Below are positions 49,090-59,995 of a DNA stretch of 64,000 nucleotides, piece by piece. The stretch is from NCBI GenBank assembly GCA_028023455.1, contig JAQFVV010012423.1, positions 5,128,269 through 5,192,268 of the forward strand, given 5' to 3'. The DNA is from Epiperipatus broadwayi. Taxonomy: Eukaryota; Onychophora; Udeonychophora; Euonychophora; Peripatidae. The position numbers and the translations under genes were made by a program. Within the stretch, counting starts at the first letter, position 1. Each line of letters opens with the position of its first letter. The notes below the pieces were generated by a model. The model saw nothing but the letters and a program-made list of their open reading frames with translations. It had not been told where the DNA came from and ran no database searches.

Positions 49090-49593
49090 GGTTGGAGTGC
49101 TTTTGGTAGAAATAACTTGATACTAAAAGGAAATATGCCTATGTGTTTGAAAAGGAAGGTTTTTAACAAATGTGTTTTACCTGTTCTTACTTATGGATCT
49201 GAGACTTGAACACTTAATAGAAGAGCAATTCAGAGACTTCAGACCACTCAAAGAAGTATGGAGAGATGTATGTTGGGAGTAACAAGAAGAGATCGTAAAT
49301 GCAATGTATGGGTAAGAGAACAAACAGGTGTTACTGATCTCATTGAAAAAATTAAAAGATTGAAGTGGAGTTGGGATGGACATATTGTTAGAAGAGATGA
49401 TAATAGATGGACAATTGAAATTTTAAACTGGATTCCAAGAGATTGTCAAAGACCCAGAAAGAGACCACATGTGAGATGGATGGATGAAATAAGAAAGTGT
49501 GCAGGGGTGATGTGGAGAAGAGAAGCTAAAGATTGGAGAAGATGGATTAAACTTGGAGAGACCTTCATCCTGCAGTGGATTGATAATGGTTGA
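49090..49593 (+). pseudogene. RTE-like LINE 3' end, C-terminal part of RT protein
   Basis: One frame reads WSAFGRNNLILKGNMPMCLK, KVFNKCVLPVLTYGSET, a TGA at 49,207 (Trp in the usual ETWTL), then TLNRRAIQRLQTTQRSMERC and on to RWIKLGETFILQWIDNG, stop at 49,591. LPVLTYG-x-E-x-W, the R-x-MLG block, KLKW-x-W-x-GHIVRR and RW-x-DEIRK are signatures of the C-terminus of RTE-type reverse transcriptases. Only a single stop interrupts 165 codons, so this copy is younger than the one at 26.6 kb. The protein lacks its endonuclease and RT core, which are truncated away at the 5' end. Confidence 0.85.
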
Positions 49594-49612
49594 TAATGAT
49601 GATGATGATGAT
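49585..49612 (+). repeat. (GAT)n tail of the RTE-like copy
   Basis: TGATAATGATGATGATGATG begins at the stop codon and ends the element. A short tandem 3' tail instead of poly(A) is characteristic of RTE elements. Confidence 0.75.
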
Positions 49613-50106
49613 ATGTGCAAGCATGTTTAAATCATTGTATAAATTTAAGATCATGTATGATTTAAAATAATATTGTTACAAAAGATATAATAAAATGTAA
49701 TAATATATTATGTTTAAAAGTAGAAATTATAAAATCATGCATAATTATTTTTATTTTAAGATATCTTGCTTTAAATTGAAAGAAAATATTTTGTTCATGA
49801 ATACTGCAGTGTTTGTAAAAATTCTTGTAAAGTGAAATAATAATTTGGTGTATTGAAAGGGCTAAACTTGAACTGATTATTAGATATTGATCTAGGGTCA
49901 ATGACCTAAATGTTATTTCAATAAACAAATCATATCAAATGCTTGTGATTTAAGTTAAGAGACACTCTCTTTATCTTTCTATCATATTAGTTGGTGTGTT
50001 GTATATGAAATAAATGACAATGCAAGGCTAAGTAAGAATAATGATTACTTTAAAATACAATTAATCTTTGGAAATTATCTATTATAACAGCTGAAAGAAA
50101 TGAAGT
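49613..50106. other. AT-rich noncoding DNA
   Basis: Nothing recognised; the frame at 49,662-49,928 (-) has no motif. Confidence 0.55.
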
Positions 50107-50505
50107 TTATTTTATGTGCATTCTAAAAATTATAAATGAGTATAACATTTTGAAATTTTTTTTTAAAAACACCTTATGTAAAACATCTTCAAAAGCATTC
50201 AGTTTTATAAAATTTGGACAAATATAATTATCATAACAAAATTTTAAAAATTTAATATCCATATTTAACTTAACAATTTTCATTTTATTTTTTAACCATT
50301 TATTAATTATTTGTATAGTGTACTTTAAAACTTTTTTATTTAAAATACAACATTTTAATTGTTTTAACAAATCATTGATATTATAATTTATATTATTATT
50401 AAAAAGTTCTTTATTAAAGTCTTCAACACCATTTTCCAAATTTAAAAAATATTGCTTCCTAGAATTTTCAAAACCATTTTCCAAAACCATACTTATATAT
50501 ACCAT
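50107..50505 (-). pseudogene. Possible Penelope-like element N-terminal fragment
   Basis: 132 codons open on the minus strand, with LNMDIKFLKFCYDNYICPNF and IKLNAFEDVLHKVFLKKNF. The pattern of a basic residue run, D-IKFLK-x-C and a short P-x-F-I block resembles the region upstream of the RT in Penelope-like proteins. Composition is heavily K, N, I, L as expected of AT-rich DNA, so chance similarity is possible. It is not continuous with the endonuclease at 48.3 kb (opposite strand). Confidence 0.35.
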
Positions 50506-51605
50506 AGATCCCCCTTCTCCCTTGTTCCAAAATCACCATAAATTTTTCACAAATTTCTTCTCCTCCTAAGGTGAAAGAGTTTATTTTTATTTATTTTGTA
50601 TAACATTTTGCTGTATCGATTAATATATATAGATTATTGTACCAATAAATAATTCGCCAAGTGTTATGACCAAAAAGATAGCGATTCACACTTAATAGAA
50701 TAACAATCTAATTCATTTTTAAAAAATAAAATAATGCTGATTATTCTGTATTAACTAAGTTGTAAAGCTTGAAAGAACCAACTCAGGATTATTTATCCTA
50801 ATAAACTTCAAGTACTTATGAAAGAAAATAAGGTTTTGGGATTATTATGTTTTTTTAAAATATTATCATTTCATGGATATTTCTTCATGTGAACTTAAAG
50901 AAACTTTAAGATAAGTTGAACTCTTTGTGTGTGGGCAGTAATTAATTAATAATTTATCACCAAGTCATATATTTTATCTATTTAATTGTTACTTGCATTA
51001 TATTATTATTTTGGAATCATTTAAGATATATATGTGTATAATTGTGATATATGTATAAATAACCAAAAATAAAATTTTAATAACCTTAAAATAAGAATTT
51101 AAATAATTATTAAGTTTTATTTTAATAACTGCTTTCATTAGTCTAGCATCTAATTTTAAATATAAAATCAAAATATAAGTAAAATAAATGATTTATTATT
51201 ATTTGGGACAAACAATATGTATGTATGTAAAGAACAACTAGAGTAAAATAACTGTTTATTTGTAATAGGAATGATCAATGGGCATACTAGGGCAGATTAA
51301 TATAAAGATAATATATATCAATATTATCTTTGTGGTGAAGATTTGTGTACTATCTTAGCACTATATTATAGTTGAAACAATAAGAACATTATGGAATAAA
51401 CTATTTCAAACTATTGAATATATTAATTAACATTTTATGTTGTTATCTATTATAGATCTAATATATTTTGTAAATAAAATTATCGGTTGCATTTATTCAA
51501 GTTCAGTTAGCAGTTTTTTTAAATTATTAAATATATGATACAATAATAATCATTCAAAGCTTCTATGCAATCATAAACATAACATAATCATCATTTTTAT
51601 GCTTG
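50506..51605. other. AT-rich noncoding DNA
   Basis: No gene recognised. Confidence 0.55.
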
Positions 51606-51755
51606 CTTATAACTGTTATTAAAACAGAAACTAGTCTGGGGATATTGGATGAGTAGGCACTAGACGGGGATTTTATGCACAAGCCTTCTGGAATTCATTG
51701 ATTACTCTGGCTTGCACTGAGTGGCAATACATATAGAGAGTTTTGCCAGTTTTAG
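51606..51755 (-). mobile_element. MITE-like element, copy E
   Basis: The best preserved interior: the reverse complement reads GGCAAAACTCTC, GCCACTCAGTGCAAGCCAGA, GCATAAAATCCCCGTCTAG and CCAATATCCCCAGACTAG, then TTTCTGTTTTAATAACAG, which matches the start of copy C in reverse. Confidence 0.7.
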
Positions 51756-51965
51756 TCATAAACATTTAAAGTTTAACTAGCAAAATAATATACATTTTAC
51801 ACTTTATTAAAATTCAGTATTTCCCAAAGGTGAACCTAATATTTTCATAGACATCGATTGATTATTTGGATATAAATAAATCATAATTCCATATTTACTT
51901 TGTAATCTTTATATTTATTAAAATATTATTGATATTTTATCTTTTAATATTTAATGAAATGAATT

Positions 51966-52360
51966 ATTTATATTATTCAAACATAAAGAGCTAGCCAATA
52001 AATTGTTAATATAAACTTCATATATAATTGTCACGTTTAAACCATTTTATTTTATCATTTCATATTGTTTTAGTGCATTAGATAAAAGTGTTGTTTTGCA
52101 AATTAGTCCTGGTATAAACCACTATTTAACATATTCTATTATAAATTTTGTTTATTAGAATTTTGGTGTCCAATCAGGCTATTATTTGTTTAATAAATAA
52201 ATATTATTAACAGATTTTAATTTTATTCCAGTATAAATTTTGTCTTACTTTATTTCTAGGACTTAGAGAAAATTATTGCTCAAATTTACTCCATTACAGA
52301 TTTTGGTTTTTTCAATTTATGTGGCTTTATTAATTTCAGTTGATCCATTTATGTTGTTAC
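51966..52360 (+). repeat. Dispersed repeat, copy 2
   Basis: Aligns with 36,881-37,290 (ACATAAAGAGCTAGCCAATAA to CTCCATTACAGATTTTGG). The two copies differ by frequent substitutions and short indels. Confidence 0.65.
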
Positions 52361-52434
52361 AGATTTTGGGTACCCAAATACATGGAACATGTTAAAGAAA
52401 ACCTCCCCTTTGTACTGTTACAATATATATATAT

Positions 52435-52463
52435 AATGTAACGGGCACATATGCCGTTACATT
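52435..52463. repeat. Short hairpin next to a TA tract
   Basis: AATGTAACGG faces CCGTTACATT around the loop GCACATATG. A preceding TGTTACA (52,416) with TATATATATA gives an alternative pairing. Confidence 0.6.
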
Positions 52464-53587
52464 ATTTTTTCTAAAAATTAGACATGAAAAATAAAAGTTT
52501 GCAAATAAAAACTTTTTTAAAAATTAAAAATTGAAAGTTAAAAAATCATCTAAACTCTAATATATAAAATTGCACAGATGAAAAATTATTAAAAGAAAAT
52601 TTTATTAAAAAAAAAAAAAGTTTTAAAACTAAATTTTCAACAAAAACTTAAAAAAATTTAGAGATCAAAATATATCTTTTAAGTTTGTACAATAAATTAA
52701 TTAATGCTATTGTATAAAATGGAAATGATTATTAATTAATCCAAGTGAACTAGACTTTGGACATTTCAAAATGTATAAATAAAGGTCAGATAGGAGAGAA
52801 AAAACAATGGGAACAGAATGGCCAATGAAAGAAATCCCTCAGGAAATGGACCTCAATGAAAAGACCATCACCATCATCATGATGTAATGTCCACTCAATC
52901 CAAAATTCTAATATAAAAAAAAATTTGGAAATAAATTTTAGTGAAGAAAAAGCGAGGAGAGAAAAAGGAATGTGAAAGAGATGTGCTATATATGTTGGTG
53001 CGAGGAGAGTTGAAGGATAAGGGATTGGGAAGATGCACTTCCGATTCCTTCAGTTAATTATAAAGAAAGGAAATGACATCGTCTTCCTATATCATGTACC
53101 CCAGGACACCAAAATCCAGCAATAAAATACCAGCCATGATAAAGGACTTTGTGCAAGCAACTAGAAAGTATGGACTTTTCTTTTAAACCATAAGAACTTT
53201 ATGAACTCTAATAAGCTTTAATTATAATTCTAAAACTCCAGTATTTGAAAAGAATAAGAACTTTAATTCTAAAACTTGCTCCCTATTTAATAGAAATAGA
53301 ATCCTATCTGACCAACATAAATTATTATTAATAATTAATTTTATGTGATGTATTTTTTTTTAAATCATTTCCATTTATTTTCTTTTGTTCTTTAAGTTTT
53401 ATTATGATTTTTGTTTTTTTTTTAAACTAAACTTAATAAATGTTAAATTTAAGTTGGGTGTTAATGGCTGCATAGATTTTGTAAAGTTATATTAGTTTAA
53501 TTAAGGGAGGGTAAATCTTAGGTTATTTGTTTCGTAGTTAAATTGGGTTAATGTATTGGATATATTGGTGTAATTAGTAAATATAGT
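52464..53587. other. Noncoding DNA, GC-richer between 52,780 and 53,200
   Basis: No gene. The GC-richer part contains CACTTCCGATTCCTTCAG and CCAGGACACCAAAATCCAGC and may be an old repeat; no second copy is in the window. Confidence 0.4.
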
Positions 53588-53929
53588 ATGAGATCCTCTA
53601 CATGCAGGATCACCTTATATGCTGCACTCAGGCAAAATAAGCCTTTCTTATTGACCATCGGAGACAGATGGTATTCCCTGCTCCTTGGATCACCCCTTTG
53701 CCTATGGAATGAGATCGTAGGTCGGCAAAAAGGAATGCAATCCCTTCCTATGAAGTTTTTTTTATTGTTCTCACCAGACAGATGTAACATTCCTGTACTG
53801 GATGAGAGACCATTTTTTCTCTATAACCATGTTGTTCAGATGTATATTCCTGACAGTATGGTATTTGTGCTGTTGTATTCATGCTGCATTGAATACATCG
53901 ATATATCAGATGGATTGATGTTGGTTTAA
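53588..53929 (+). CDS. Unrecognised open frame, 113 codons
   Basis: A frame in a clearly GC-richer island; its composition is balanced (SSTCRITLYAALRQNKPF, DRWYSLLLGSPLCLWNEIVG, CCIEYIDISDGLMLV) rather than the usual I/N/K/F of random AT-rich frames. The antisense strand is also open (53,548-53,790 and 53,748-54,014), so the coding strand is uncertain. I recognise no family. It may be an exon, a fragment of a mobile element, or chance. Confidence 0.2.
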   Translation: MRSSTCRITLYAALRQNKPFLLTIGDRWYSLLLGSPLCLWNEIVGRQKGMQSLPMKFFLLFSPDRCNIPVLDERPFFLYNHVVQMYIPDSMVFVLLYSCCIEYIDISDGLMLV

Positions 53930-55020
53930 CTGTGAACTTTTGGCCTAAGGTTAAATAAGGGATAGAATATTTTCTTTTCAAATGCAATCTATATAGTCTA
54001 TTCATACTTGACACTTTAATAAAATATTAAATTCATCTGTGCAAACTTCAAAAATAAAAAGTTAAAAATGTAAATTAAATGCTAAAGTAAAAGTTAGACT
54101 AAAATAATAATTCTAAATTACATATATGTTTAATAAATATTTGTGTGTGTTATTGCTGGCAGTGGCTATTTTTATTTTTTTTAATATGTAAATATATATT
54201 TTAGTAAGAATTTATATTTTATAAATCTCTGCATCTCACTGAGCTAGTGGCATGGGCTGACAGTCGGAATAAAATATCTATGTAAAAGTTGGATCTTTAA
54301 CAGCACGTATCTGCCTACTCTATAAATTTTCTAGGTTCAAATAGCCTAGTGGCACCCTCTAGTGCAGATACAGTAAGACTAATATCTGACTGTTATAATA
54401 TATATATATATATATATAATCCCAGTGCATAATGCTATACTGAAATAAATATACAAATATTAAGCATTAAATCACCCCACATGGTTAAGAAATCCAGTAC
54501 TGCCCTCTGTGAACTAATATAGAAAATACATTAGAGTTTGTATTTCAAAATAACCAGATCAAAATGATACCACTTTGACCTGTCTGCTATATGATGTTAT
54601 ATATTAAAATACAACCAAACTCAAACAAAGAACTTGAAATTGTAAGTGCCCAGATTAGTCCTATATGTCACAGTATTTAAAAAGAAATAAAGAAGTCTGT
54701 TGATCTTGTTTAATTTTCATTTCACTTGATCTATGGATAATGGAAGTGTTGAAATATTAATGATAACTAGATAACCATGGCAACTTAATATTTTAAAATA
54801 ATATTATTTACTATTAATTCTACCATCAACTCATAAATCTGTTATTGTCAATTTCAGGAAAAATATAAACTAGTAAATAAATAAATAGATTTTGGATATA
54901 GTTAAGTAAATCATAGAAAGATCACTTGAATAAAATCAATATTATTGCCCATTATTACACATTTCACTTTTTGATACTACAATCTCCATAGCAACGTATC
55001 TATTATAAAATTAAATGTTT
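53930..55020. other. Noncoding DNA with a possible SINE and X-box-like motifs
   Basis: 54,236-54,390 is GC-richer (GAGCTAGTGGCATGGG, AGGTTCAAATAGCC) and could be a worn tRNA-derived SINE ending in the TA tract at 54,398-54,418. ATAACCATGGCAAC at 54,771-54,784 and CCATAGCAAC near 54,987 resemble RFX X-boxes and lie just before LINE C. Confidence 0.35.
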
Positions 55021-56481
55021 TTATGTTTCATATATGTTTTACTACACAATAGGGAAATTCACATATCACTCAATGGAGTATATACAAACAGTTTTACTCC
55101 GAATACTTCAATCCCACAAGGATCTCCACTCAGTACTCTCCTGTTTGCCTGTTACATCAATCCACTTCTTAAAGACATTGAAGATAACCTACCTGGAGTA
55201 TATATACCCAGACTCAAAAGAGCGATCAAGGCAGTTGCTTACATGGATGATGTCTTGATCATTCTTCCAACTCAGAAATATTTGAACACACTATATGAAA
55301 TATTGGATAAATATACCAATCTATCAGACCTAAAAATAAATACAGGAAAATCCACAGCTTGGTCTATCCTATCTGGAAAAAAAATCAAATCGCACTTCCA
55401 AGCTGAACCACAGAAATTTCTGGGATTTAATATTTCAAAATTGCAATCAGCAATGTCTAAAGAACTTCAGGCAAAAATCCTCCAGTCCACAGATCAGATC
55501 ACTAAGACCCTCTCAAAGGTATACCTTTCACTCTATGGTAAGGTTTCACTGCTAAATATAAAGATTTACAGCAAAATTGCATACTACCTGCCAATGATGA
55601 ATGCAAATAAAACATTCTTCAAGAAAATTGAACAATATTGCTCAAGATTACTATGGAAAGGGCAAACTGTTTCCATCAGCATGAGAAACATGCAGGAAAA
55701 CAAAAGATTAAATGGAATGTCTCTACATTCCATTACTTCAATAAACTATCAGGAATCACACACTCTGATATATAATCTAGTCCAAAAGTATGGCCATGAC
55801 CAGATCACTGAATCCATAATTCCTATCGACACCCCACCCCCCAAAAAATTAAGCTGGCTTGACCACCTAATCTTGTCAACAATGCAACAAAATACAAATG
55901 CCCATAACAACTATCAAAGCAAGATCAAGCTGTGGGATGCCTATCGCATCCTTAAACAAAATAATCAAATCTCTTCTACAAGATTAGGAATAACTAATCA
56001 CAAGCTGATTACCCTATTCAAGTATTGGTCTCTAGAACCAAAATACTTGGATTACTTACTTAAAATTAATCTGGATGCCATGCCGGTCAACTGGTTCCTC
56101 AGATATAAAAGATCTATCACCAAAGTCCAATCAATTTGCCACAGCTGTGGCAGGGATGAGGAAACATTTGACCACATAATTAAAACATGCATGGATCTAG
56201 GTAATATTAAAACAATAATATTTAACAATTCAAAGATAGATTACTACAAAATACTTAATATAAAAGAATGCATTCGTGGAAGAGATATTCCTACAATCAG
56301 GCTGTCAATTTTCATCACCTATGCCATTTGGATTGTAAGGTGCAAGGCACAATACCAACATCCCAAGCCAGATGAAAACTCATTATTTATTCAGAGCATA
56401 GAGAAAATTAAACAAAGAGACAAAACTCTTGCCACAACATTCATTTTTCAAGAGACATGGAAGCTATATCAGACTCTCTAA
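55015..56481 (+). CDS. LINE C reverse transcriptase C-terminal part, open
   Basis: 488 codons without a stop, the longest frame in the window. The first ~12 residues lie before the truncation and are probably not native. Seen in order: IPQGSPLSTLLFACYINPLL (residues 33-52, RT motif B), AYMDDVLIIL (75-84, catalytic YMDD at 55,240-55,251), LKINTGKSTAW (106-116), KFLGFNIS, a thumb region with KVSLLNIKIYSKIAYYLP and SRLLWKGQTVSISM, and CHSCGRDEETFDHIIKTC, a C-x2-C-x8-H-x4-C cluster near the C-terminus. Such clusters bind RNA or DNA in LINE proteins. The upstream RT motifs and the endonuclease are missing, so it is not an active enzyme despite the intact catalytic Asp pair. The open frame implies a rather recent insertion. 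An L1/Tx1-like LINE is likely. Confidence 0.85.
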   Translation: MFLCFIYVLLHNREIHISLNGVYTNSFTPNTSIPQGSPLSTLLFACYINPLLKDIEDNLPGVYIPRLKRAIKAVAYMDDVLIILPTQKYLNTLYEILDKYTNLSDLKINTGKSTAWSILSGKKIKSHFQAEPQKFLGFNISKLQSAMSKELQAKILQSTDQITKTLSKVYLSLYGKVSLLNIKIYSKIAYYLPMMNANKTFFKKIEQYCSRLLWKGQTVSISMRNMQENKRLNGMSLHSITSINYQESHTLIYNLVQKYGHDQITESIIPIDTPPPKKLSWLDHLILSTMQQNTNAHNNYQSKIKLWDAYRILKQNNQISSTRLGITNHKLITLFKYWSLEPKYLDYLLKINLDAMPVNWFLRYKRSITKVQSICHSCGRDEETFDHIIKTCMDLGNIKTIIFNNSKIDYYKILNIKECIRGRDIPTIRLSIFITYAIWIVRCKAQYQHPKPDENSLFIQSIEKIKQRDKTLATTFIFQETWKLYQTL

Positions 56482-56690
56482 TAAAGTTAACAAAGAACTT
56501 AACCACTAAATACCTATCCCTGTTTAACTCAAAATGTTAGTTCCATAACTCATCTAATATTGTAATTGTTTTTTGATAATTTATCACAAAATTATATTGT
56601 AATTGTTCATTATCCATATTTCTAATATATCACCCATATTAATTAGTTTAATAAATGTTTTTGAGAAATATATGTTTTGTTTATTAATTA
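55021..56690 (+). mobile_element. LINE C, 5'-truncated copy
   Basis: The RT-derived frame starts abruptly near 55,040, is open to 56,481, and is followed by about 200 bases of A/T-rich 3' UTR with AATAAATG at 56,651. It is the same family as LINE B; the 5' truncation is typical of incomplete target-primed reverse transcription. Confidence 0.8.
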
Positions 56691-58065
56691 GTTGTGGAAA
56701 ATATTATTAAAAATATTTGTAAAAATTATACATTCATTAAAATATATGGAAAATGTAATATGAAATCTTTATTTTTAATTAAAAATGAAAAGTAATATTG
56801 AACTTATAAAACATAATTTTATTTTCACTATATCTAATTGTTTCAAAATCTTCACCTCACTTATTAATTGGAAGCAAATTTTCTAACACAGTTTTCTTAC
56901 ATTAACTAGTTGAAATTATAAATTTATTAAGTGTATATACATTACATAAGCAATATTTTATTAACGCTGTGAACCTCAAGAGTATGCACATAAAAATGCA
57001 AAGATAGGGACTTATACAGGTCTTAAACACAAGCTTACAACTTTGGAAGAAAAGAACAGAACCATACTTCAACCTCCTTTCTATATGAATATGCGAAACT
57101 AAAGCATTTAGATCTTAGAGCATGAAGCTATTCAATGCTTCACTGATTAAGTCCACAATTCATATTACACATTAGTATTCACAAAATCTTTTGATTTACA
57201 ATGAGTTAATGGAAAGATCTTATAATTAGAAATCTATTATGATAATTTAAAGTTGTAATTATAAATTTATTAAGCACATATACATTACATAAGTAATATC
57301 TTATTAATATGCACCTAATAAGTTGAGTGATATTCAACAGTTGTCCTTACAACATTAGCATCATTAAGACTATGTTATAAACAAAACCAAAATGCTGCAA
57401 CTTGAGTTCTTGTAATTTTATCATTGCCTAGAATTGACACATATATTCATCTTTAAAAACTTGTTAAAGTTTTATAATTTTTAAGTGATTAATTTTTCAA
57501 TTCATGGAAGGATAAACTTAACTGTCTGTCCATTCAATTGGGGCAGGTCATTGATAAAATTCTAGAGGATACAGAAAAATTAGAAAGAAAAAACATCAAA
57601 ATGTGTTGTATTGCAAGTCAGCTATAAAAAAAATATTTCACTGTTAAAATCTAGAATTGCATCTATTTATTTATGATGAATACAAACCCAATGATGTGTA
57701 TATGGATATTATATTTCAGATCAATGAATTTCATAAGATTGATTAACTCAACTTATTAAATTTCACTTTCTTAATATAGAAATAAAAAGCTAAATTTTGT
57801 CAATAAAAAAATTATCTTTATACATTATTACCAATGAGAAATGAACATAAAGCCAATGATTTTGCATTGATGAAATACCTGATGTTTTAAAAGCTTGGAT
57901 ACATTTATATGCTTAAAAGAAAATATCTGAATTTAAATGTAAAAGTAATTGGATTCTCTATTTAAAGGAAAATCATCTCTATGCATTAGGATTAGAAATG
58001 AGGAACCAGAAACTCGATGGACTAGTGGGTGAAAATGGATAGACTTTCACTTAGATGGTATGATA
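56691..58065. other. AT-rich noncoding DNA with a short direct repeat
   Basis: TAATTATAAATTTATTAAG-x-ACATATACATTACATAAG occurs near 57,253 and a close form near 56,928. No gene recognised. Confidence 0.5.
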
Positions 58066-58067
58066 TA

Positions 58068-58146
<79 letters not shown>
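58066..58146. repeat. (TA)n microsatellite
   Basis: About 40 TA units, directly abutting the left arm of the Penelope-like inverted pair. Confidence 0.97.
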
Positions 58147-58148
<2 letters not shown>

Positions 58149-58278
58149 AAACTACCCCAAATCCAAAATTAAACCAGACCAGCATAAAAATAATATTAAA
58201 ACACAACCTAAGGTTTCACTGTTACAAGCAGACTTCTCAAGTGTAAAGAACTACAAAAACTACACAATATATATAATA

Positions 58279-58704
58279 TTAAAAACTACCCACAAATCCA
58301 TTCACTTCCCATCCACCCTTAATATTAAAAGAACTCTTAAATAAGTTAATTGCTTCAGAATAATAAATTTTCAATAATAAAGACTCTTTAATTCTTCTTT
58401 TGATTTCATTTCTCTCAAAGAAGACAACCTTAGCTTCATCAAAATCAATAGTGTGGCCTGTATCTTTTTCATGGACATACAAAGCAGAACTAAGATATCT
58501 ATTTTTAACTCTACTTTTATGAACCTTTATTCTTTCATTTAAACTCAAACTACTCTGACCTATGTCAACCTTCTTACAAAATAAACAAGGAATAAAATAT
58601 ACTACACCAGGAATAGTTTTTCTATCAAAAACTTTTTTTGTATTATTTAATAAATTATTCAATGTAACACCCCTTTTCCATGCAATTTTCTTATTTCCAA
58701 ACAA
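58279..58704 (-). pseudogene. Penelope-like GIY-YIG endonuclease domain, minus copy
   Basis: 141 open codons. WKRGVTLNNLLNNTKKVFDR is the linker before the domain. VVYFIPCLFCKKVDIGQSSL is the GIY-YIG start with Cys pair C-x2-C, but the YIG tyrosine is Asp (DIG). RIKVHKSRVKN, HEKDTGHTIDF and ERNEIKRRIKESLLLK follow, the last near the catalytic Glu region. The end INLFKSSFNIKGGWEVNGF is the typical C-terminus. The RT is absent. With the tyrosine changed the enzyme would probably be inactive. Confidence 0.85.
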
Positions 58705-58943
58705 AAAGTAGAAATAAAAATAGATATCTTAGTTCTGCTTTGTATGTCCATGAAAAAAATACAGGCCACAATATTGATTTTGATGAAGCTAAGGTTGTCT
58801 TCTTTGAGAGAAATGAAATCAAAAGAAGAATTAAAGAGACTTTATTATTGAAAATTTATTATTCTGAAGCAATTAACTTATTTAAGAGTTCTTTTAATAT
58901 TAAGGGTGAATGGGAAGTGAATGGATTTGTGGGTAGTTATTAA
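58680..58943 (+). pseudogene. Penelope-like endonuclease C-terminal piece, plus copy
   Basis: From about residue 12 it repeats the minus-strand protein almost exactly (KNRYLSSALYVHEKNTGHN, FFERNEIKRRIKETLLLKIY, NIKGEWEVNGFVGSY), with about six differences in 76 residues. It lacks the GIY-YIG start. Confidence 0.85.
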
Positions 58944-59090
58944 TATTATATATATTGTGTAGTTTTTGTAGTTCTTTACACTTGAGAAGTCTGCTTGTAG
59001 CAGTGAAACCTTAGGTTGTGTTTTAATATTATTTTTATGCTGGTCTGGTTTAATTTTGGATTTGGGGTAGTTTTGATTTTATATTGACTA

Positions 59091-59672
<582 letters not shown>

Positions 59673-59727
59673 GATTCTATAATATCGGTCTGTTTTGTCT
59701 GTTCATATAAGAAGAGCTAGCGTCTAG

Positions 59728-59995
59728 GTAAAAGTATCTCAAGTCCAATCATGCACAAGATACATAAGTCAGGAACATTCATGAACTCTGCCCTATTTGC
59801 CTATTTTCCAGATTTACCAATTTATGATCAACAATCCCCGATGATACCCAATCTAATTTTATCTCTCTCTGCCGGTATCGGAAAGCGGAGACATGAAGAG
59901 ACTCTATTTGGAAATGATAATATAGTGAAGCCCTTTTTAGTACAATACTATCACAACTTTCACCATATCTATGATCATGACTTTTCATGTTAGAT
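59728..59995 (+). other. Segment related to the antisense strand of the LTR end; 80-codon frame
   Basis: AAAAGTATCTCAAGTCCAATC onward aligns with the reverse complement of 9,100-9,285 (and 15,150-15,330) for about 170 bases. The frame at 59,751-59,993 reads MHKIHKSGTFMNSALFAYFP. The antisense of the LTR reads MLDIHRSGAVLNSNLFAYSS and then hits a stop. Downstream matches include CAACAAT, AAATTTTA-like and AAGCGG(T)AGA-ACAT-AAGA. Either a distant relative of the LTR lies here in reverse, or both derive from a common protein-coding source. No family is recognised. Confidence 0.45.

Larger units (their letters stand above)
58147..59090. mobile_element. Inverted pair of Penelope-like 3' ends
   Basis: Arms of about 365 bases, 58,147-58,510 and about 58,713-59,083, are near-identical reverse complements. 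They carry the end of the endonuclease coding region and its 3' UTR (GTAGTTCTTTACACTTGAG, CAGTGAAACCTTAGGTTG). The 200-base spacer holds the beginning of the endonuclease domain on the minus strand only. Partial inverted copies are a known arrangement of Penelope-like insertions. Confidence 0.8.
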
